From Trichomonas vaginalis G3 (lineage: Eukaryota; Parabasalia; Trichomonadida; Trichomonadidae): DNA of 64,000 nt. Under the pieces are notes generated by a model. That model saw nothing but the letters and a program-made list of their open reading frames with translations, did not search any database and had not been told where the DNA came from. The position numbers and the translations under genes are program-made. The stretch is from the NCBI RefSeq assembly GCF_026262505.1, contig NC_067208.1, positions 17,927,962 to 17,991,961 of the forward strand, read 5' to 3'. Positions 59,084 through 64,000 of this stretch are shown here, piece after piece. Each line of letters starts with the position of its first letter. Positions within the stretch are counted from its first letter, which is position 1.

Positions 59084-60724
59084 ACGAAGTGAAGATCTTC
59101 ACTTCGTCAAAATGTGATGCAAAAACAAGCATTTTATGAAGCTTACTAAGGCATTTATGAATGAATTCAAAGGTATTTGCATACATCCTGACCTCGTTCA
59201 TTTTGTTGTGAATTCAGCAAAAATAACGTTTAGGGTAGATGCGTTTTTAGGTGTCACTACGTCACCATGTCACCAGGTTAATTAACTTCTCTTAAAATTA
59301 CTGACAACATGACATTTAGACAACAGTCCAGGAAATAAACTTCTTCGTAAATGTTTTGTCATGATTTACATTTAATCGTAAATGTTTTGTCATGATTTCA
59401 TCGTATATGTTTTGTCAAGGTTTCTTCGTATATGTTTTGTCATGATTTAATCGTATATGTTTTGTCATGATTTAATCGTATATGTTTTGTCAAACATGAA
59501 CGTATATGTTTTGTCAAACATGAACGTAAATGTTTTGTCATGATTTAATCGTAATGAGTGTAAATGATTTCATATAATTGCTTACCTCGGAAAACGAGAG
59601 AAGAGATTCCATATGAAAATCGCAAGAATTTGGCTCCTGGTTTGAAATATTATTATGTTCATAGACTTCATCGTATATGTTTTGTCAAACATGAGCGTAT
59701 ATGTTTTTGTCATGATTTCATCGTACATGTTTTGTCATGATTTCATCGTATATGCTTTGTCATGATGATTTCATCGAAACTAAACGTATATGTTTTGTCA
59801 TGATTTAATCGTAAATGTTTTGTCATGATTTCATCGTATATGTTTTGTCAAGGTTTCTTCGTATATTTTGTCATGATTTAATCGTATATGTTTTTGTCAT
59901 GATTTAATCGTATATGTTTTGTCAAACATGAACGTAAATGTTTTGTCAAACATGAACGTAAATGTTTTGTCATGATTTAATCGTAATGAGTGTAAATGAT
60001 TTCATATAATTGCTTACCTCGGAAAACCGAGAGAAGAGATTCCATATGAAAATCGCAAGAATTTGGCTCCTGGTTTGAAATATTATTATGTTCATAGACT
60101 TCATCGTATATGTTTTGTCAAACATGAGCGTATATGTTTTGTCATGATTTCATCGTACATGTTTGTCATGATTTCATCGTATATGCTTTGTCATGATGAT
60201 TTCATCGAAACTAAACGTATATGTTTTGTCATGATTTCATCGTACATGTTTTGTCAAGATTTCATCGTAATGAGTGTAAATGAACCAAAAATAATGTTTA
60301 CGTTCATGTTTGACAACACAGCAGGGGAAGGCATTTATGAATTATTTTCGAAGAACTGAAGGTGTCACTATGTCACCATGTGTCACTCGGTTAATTAACT
60401 TCTCTGAAAAATGAGACAACATGACATTTTGACAACAACACAGGAAATAAATGTTTACGTATATGTTTTGTCATGATTTATCGTATATGTTTTGTCATGA
60501 TTTAATCGTATATGTTTTGTCATGATTTAATCGTATATGTTTTGTCATGACTTCTTCGTAATGAACGTATATGTTTTTGTCAAGACTTCTTCGTATATGT
60601 TTTGTCATGATTTAATCGTATATGTTTTGTCATGATTTAATCGTACATGTTTTGTCAAGACTTCTTCATCGTAATGAGCGTATATGTTTTGTGAAGAATA
60701 TAGCAACCGCCTGAATTCAGACGG

Positions 60725-61021
60725 TTGCTTTTTATACAAAATTCACACAGGAAAATTCTTGAGTTTTGGTTGAAAGAATACGGTCAAGCCAAAAGTGGCT
60801 CGACCTCAAAACAAACATTTTATGAGCTTACTAAGGCATTTATGAATGAATTCAAAGGTATTTGCATACATCCTGACCTCGTTCATTTTGTTGCTGAATG
60901 GTGCTCTGTAAAGTATGCATTTTATGTCAAAGATATTATGGACTCCATAGATAAGAAAGTTCATGAGAAGTTAGATGAAGAAGAACTCGAAGATACAGTA
61001 GAGAATGCAAAACATTTTTGA
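60725..61021 (+). pseudogene. KilA-N fragment, tandem unit 1
   Basis: This is the same 98-codon fragment as 18607-18903, with YFV replaced by HFV. It opens at a TTG in the stem-loop, and the first in-frame ATG is at 60842. Identical fragments lie at 61735-62040 (a one-base insertion alters the last residues) and 62742-63038. Confidence 0.6.
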
Positions 61022-61734
61022 CGAAGTGAAGATCTTCACTTCGTCAAAATGTGATGCAAAACAAGCATTTTATGAGCTTACTAAGGCATTTATGAATGAA
61101 TTCAAAGGTATTTGCATACATCCTGACCTCGTTCATTTTGTTGTTGAATTCAGCAAAAATAATGTTTAGGGTAGATGGTTTTTAGGTGTCACTACGTCAC
61201 CATGTCACCAGGTTAATTAACTTCTCTTAAAATTACTGACAACATGACATTTAGACAACAGTCCAGGAAATAAACTTCTTCGTAAATGTTTTGTCATGAT
61301 TTAATCGTAAATGTTTTGTCATGATTTCATCGTATATGTTTTGTCAAGGTTTCTTCGTATATGTTTTGTCATGATTTAATCGTATATGTTTTTGTCATGA
61401 TTTAATCGTATATGTTTTGTCAAACATGAACGTAAATGTTTTGTCAAACATGAACGTAAATGTTTTGTCATGATTTAATCGTAATGAGTGTAAATGATTT
61501 CATATAATTGCTTACCTCGGAAAACCGAGAGAAGAGATTCCATATGAAAATCGCAAGAATTTGGCTCCTGGTTTGAAATATTATTATGTTCATAGACTTC
61601 ATCGTATATGTTTTGTCAAACATGAGCGTATATGTTTTGTCATGATTTAATCGTACATGTTTTGTCAAGACTTCTTCATCGTAATGAGCGTATATGTTTT
61701 GTGAAGAATATAGCAACCGCCTGAATTCAGACGG

Positions 61735-62040
61735 TTGCTTTTTATACAAAATTCACACAGGAAAATTCTTGAGTTTTGGTTGAAAGAATACGGTCAAGCC
61801 AAAAGTGGCTCGACCTCAAAACAAACATTTTATGAGCTTACTAAGGCATTTATGAATGAATTCAAAGGTATTTGCATACATCCTGACCTCGTTCATTTTG
61901 TTGCTGAATGGTGCTCTGTAAAGTATGCATTTTATGTCAAAGATATTATGGACTCCATAGATAAGAAAGTTCATGAGAAGTTAGATGAAGAAGAACTCGA
62001 AGATACAGTAGAGAATGCAAAAACATTTTTGACGAAGTGA
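61735..62040 (+). pseudogene. KilA-N fragment, tandem unit 2
   Basis: This copy is 1,010 bp after unit 1. An extra A in the poly-A before the palindrome shifts the last residues, showing that the end is not under coding selection. Confidence 0.6.
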
Positions 62041-62741
62041 AGATCTTCACTTCGTCAAAATGTGATGCAAAAACAGCATTTTGAGCTTACTAAGGCATTT
62101 ATGAATGAATTCAAAGGTATTTGCATACATCCTGACCTCGTTCATTTTGTTGTTGAATTCAGCAAAAATAATGTTTAGGGTAGATGGTTTTTAGGTGTCA
62201 CTACGTCACCATGTCACAGGTTAATTAACTTCTCTTAAAATTACTGACAACATGACATTTAGACAACAGTCCAGGAAATAAACTTCTTCGTAAATGTTTT
62301 GTCATGATTTAATCGTAAATGTTTTGTCATGATTTCATCGTATATGTTTTGTCAAGGTTTCTTCGTATATGTTTTGTCATGATTTAATCGTATATGTTTT
62401 TGTCATGATTTAATCGTATATGTTTTGTCAAACATGAACGTAAATGTTTTGTCAAACATGAACGTAAATGTTTTGTCATGATTTAATCGTAATGAGTGTA
62501 AATGATTTCATATAATTGCTTACCTCGGAAAACCGAGAGAAGAGATTCCATATGAAAATCGCAAGAATTTGGCTCCTGGTTGAAATATTATTATGTTCAT
62601 AGACTTCATCGTATATGTTTTGTCAAACATGAGCGTATATGTTTTGTCATGATTTAATCGTACATGTTTTGTCAAGACTTCTTCATCGTAATGAGCGTAT
62701 ATGTTTTGTGAAGAATATAGCAACCGCCTGAATTCAGACGG

Positions 62742-63038
62742 TTGCTTTTTATACAAAATTCACACAGGAAAATTCTTGAGTTTTGGTTGAAAGAATACGG
62801 TCAAGCCAAAAGTGGCTCGACCTCAAAACAAACATTTTATGAGCTTACTAAGGCATTTATGAATGAATTCAAAGGTATTTGCATACATCCTGACCTCGTT
62901 CATTTTGTTGCTGAATGGTGCTCTGTAAAGTATGCATTTTATGTCAAAGATATTATGGACTCCATAGATAAGAAAGTTCATGAGAAGTTAGATGAAGAAG
63001 AACTCGAAGATACAGTAGAGAATGCAAAACATTTTTGA
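62742..63038 (+). pseudogene. KilA-N fragment, tandem unit 3
   Basis: This copy is 1,007 bp after unit 2 and identical in protein sequence to unit 1. It is followed by the palindrome and the usual shortened second piece. Confidence 0.6.
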
Positions 63039-64000
63039 CGAAGTGAAGATCTTCACTTCGTCAAAATGTGATGCAAAAACAAGCATTTTGAGCTTACTAA
63101 GGCATTTATGAATGAATTCAAAGGTATTTGCATACATCCTGACCTCGTTCATTTTTGTTGTTGAATTCAGCAAAAATAATGTTTAGGGTAGATGGTTTTT
63201 AGGTGTCACTACGTCACCATGTCACCAGGTTAATTAACTTCTCTTAAAATTACTGACAACATGACATTTAGACAACAGTCCAGGAAATAAACTTCTTCGT
63301 AAATGTTTTGTCATGATTTAATCGTAAATGTTTTGTCATGATTTCATCGTATATGTTTTGTCAAGGTTTCTTCGTATATGTTTTGTCATGATTTAATCGT
63401 ATATGTTTTTGTCATGATTTAATCGTATATGTTTTGTCAAACATGAACGTAAATGTTTTGTCAAACATGAACGTAAATGTTTTGTCATGATTTAATCGTA
63501 ATGAGTGTAAATGATTTCATATAATTGCTTACCTCGGAAAACCGAGAGAAGAGATTCCATATGAAAATCGCAAGAATTTGGCTCCTGGTTTGAAATATTA
63601 TTATGTTCATAGACTTCATCGTATATGTTTTGTCAAACATGAGCGTATATGTTTTGTCATGATTTCATCGTACATGTTTTGTCATGATTTCATCGTATAT
63701 GCTTTGTCATGATGATTTCATCGAAACTAAACGTATATGTTTTGTCATGATTTAATCGTAAATGTTTTGTCATGATTTCATCGTATATGTTTTGTCAAGG
63801 TTTCTTCGTATATGTTTTGTCATGATTTAATCGTATATGTTTTTGTCATGATTTAATCGTATATGTTTTGTCAAACATGAACGTAAATGTTTTGTCAAAC
63901 ATGAACGTAAATGTTTTGTCATGATTTAATCGTAATGAGTGTAAATGATTTCATATAATTGCTTACCTCGGAAAACCGAGAGAAGAGATTCCATATGAAA

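Larger units (their letters stand above)
58845..64000. repeat. repeat array of element-C interior type with ~1.01-kb units
   Basis: The sequence resembles the left-arm interior of element C (about 18580-19700) in the same orientation. Units starting at the stem-loop near 60691, 61701 and 62708 repeat every 1,010 and 1,007 bp. Each holds the GAATTC stem-loop, a KilA-N fragment, the AGATCT-centred 26-bp palindrome, a shortened second KilA-N piece, a GTCACTACGTCACCATGTCA block, TTTTGTCATGA short repeats and the GKPREEIPYENRKNLAPGLK fragment. The array continues past the window end. No complete gene was found in it. Confidence 0.85.

Overview
The window looks like nuclear DNA of Trichomonas vaginalis or a close trichomonad. 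It is A+T rich, and its genes have no visible introns. Many starts sit just behind TCA(C/T)TT-type initiator motifs. It carries several Maverick/Polinton-type giant DNA transposons, a Tvmar-like mariner, and a long-terminal-repeat DNA element with Mutator-like ends. This assignment comes from recognised families, not from a database search. No ordinary host gene, tRNA or rRNA was recognised.

Layout. (1) 1-1685 is the right end of an element of the 'C' family (below). (2) About 2152-47854 is the body of Maverick A, heavily interrupted. It has a large coiled-coil/Pro-rich protein, a frameshifted double-jelly-roll capsid gene, a probable minor capsid protein, an SF3 helicase, a packaging ATPase, small structural and membrane genes, a NUMOD4/HNH protein, a compact PolB-like polymerase, an amphipathic virion-like protein, a DDE integrase and a tail-collar-like C-terminus. 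(3) 12598-33295 is element C, about 20.7 kb, inserted in the ATPase gene of A with a 5-bp target duplication (ATAAC). It is almost one palindrome: two arms of about 10 kb flank about 400 bp of 85-bp tandem repeats. Each arm carries the same genes (94-aa and 82-aa proteins, primase/SF3-helicase-like protein, octapeptide-repeat protein, HNH endonuclease) and kilobases of short-repeat arrays with KilA-N fragments. (4) 40559-41857 is a mariner inside another gene of A. (5) 43958-47838 is a non-coding element with terminal inverted repeats of about 818 bp and an 8-bp target duplication. (6) 47855-58744 is the left part of Maverick B, with capsid, probable minor capsid, PolB and KilA-N genes. It starts with the same terminal sequence as C and is cut by the gap. 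(7) 58745-58844 is a run of 100 N. (8) 58845-64000 is a repeat array built from units like those inside C, including units of about 1.01 kb.

How it fits together. A and B look like virus-like self-synthesising transposons: PolB replicates, the integrase inserts, the ATPase packages, and jelly-roll proteins build a capsid. C carries replication-type and nuclease genes but no recognised polymerase, integrase, ATPase or capsid gene. Its ends match those of B. The most economical reading is a non-autonomous, satellite-like Maverick derivative that uses enzymes of a B-like element and has disrupted A's packaging ATPase. That reading is inference. The palindrome, the target duplication and the shared ends are visible directly.

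Caution. Many genes are broken by single-base indels. They cluster in 5.8-9.4 kb and in the left arm of C, while the matching right-arm genes are intact. Some may be long-read consensus errors. The joins around the palindrome and the N gap also depend on the assembly.
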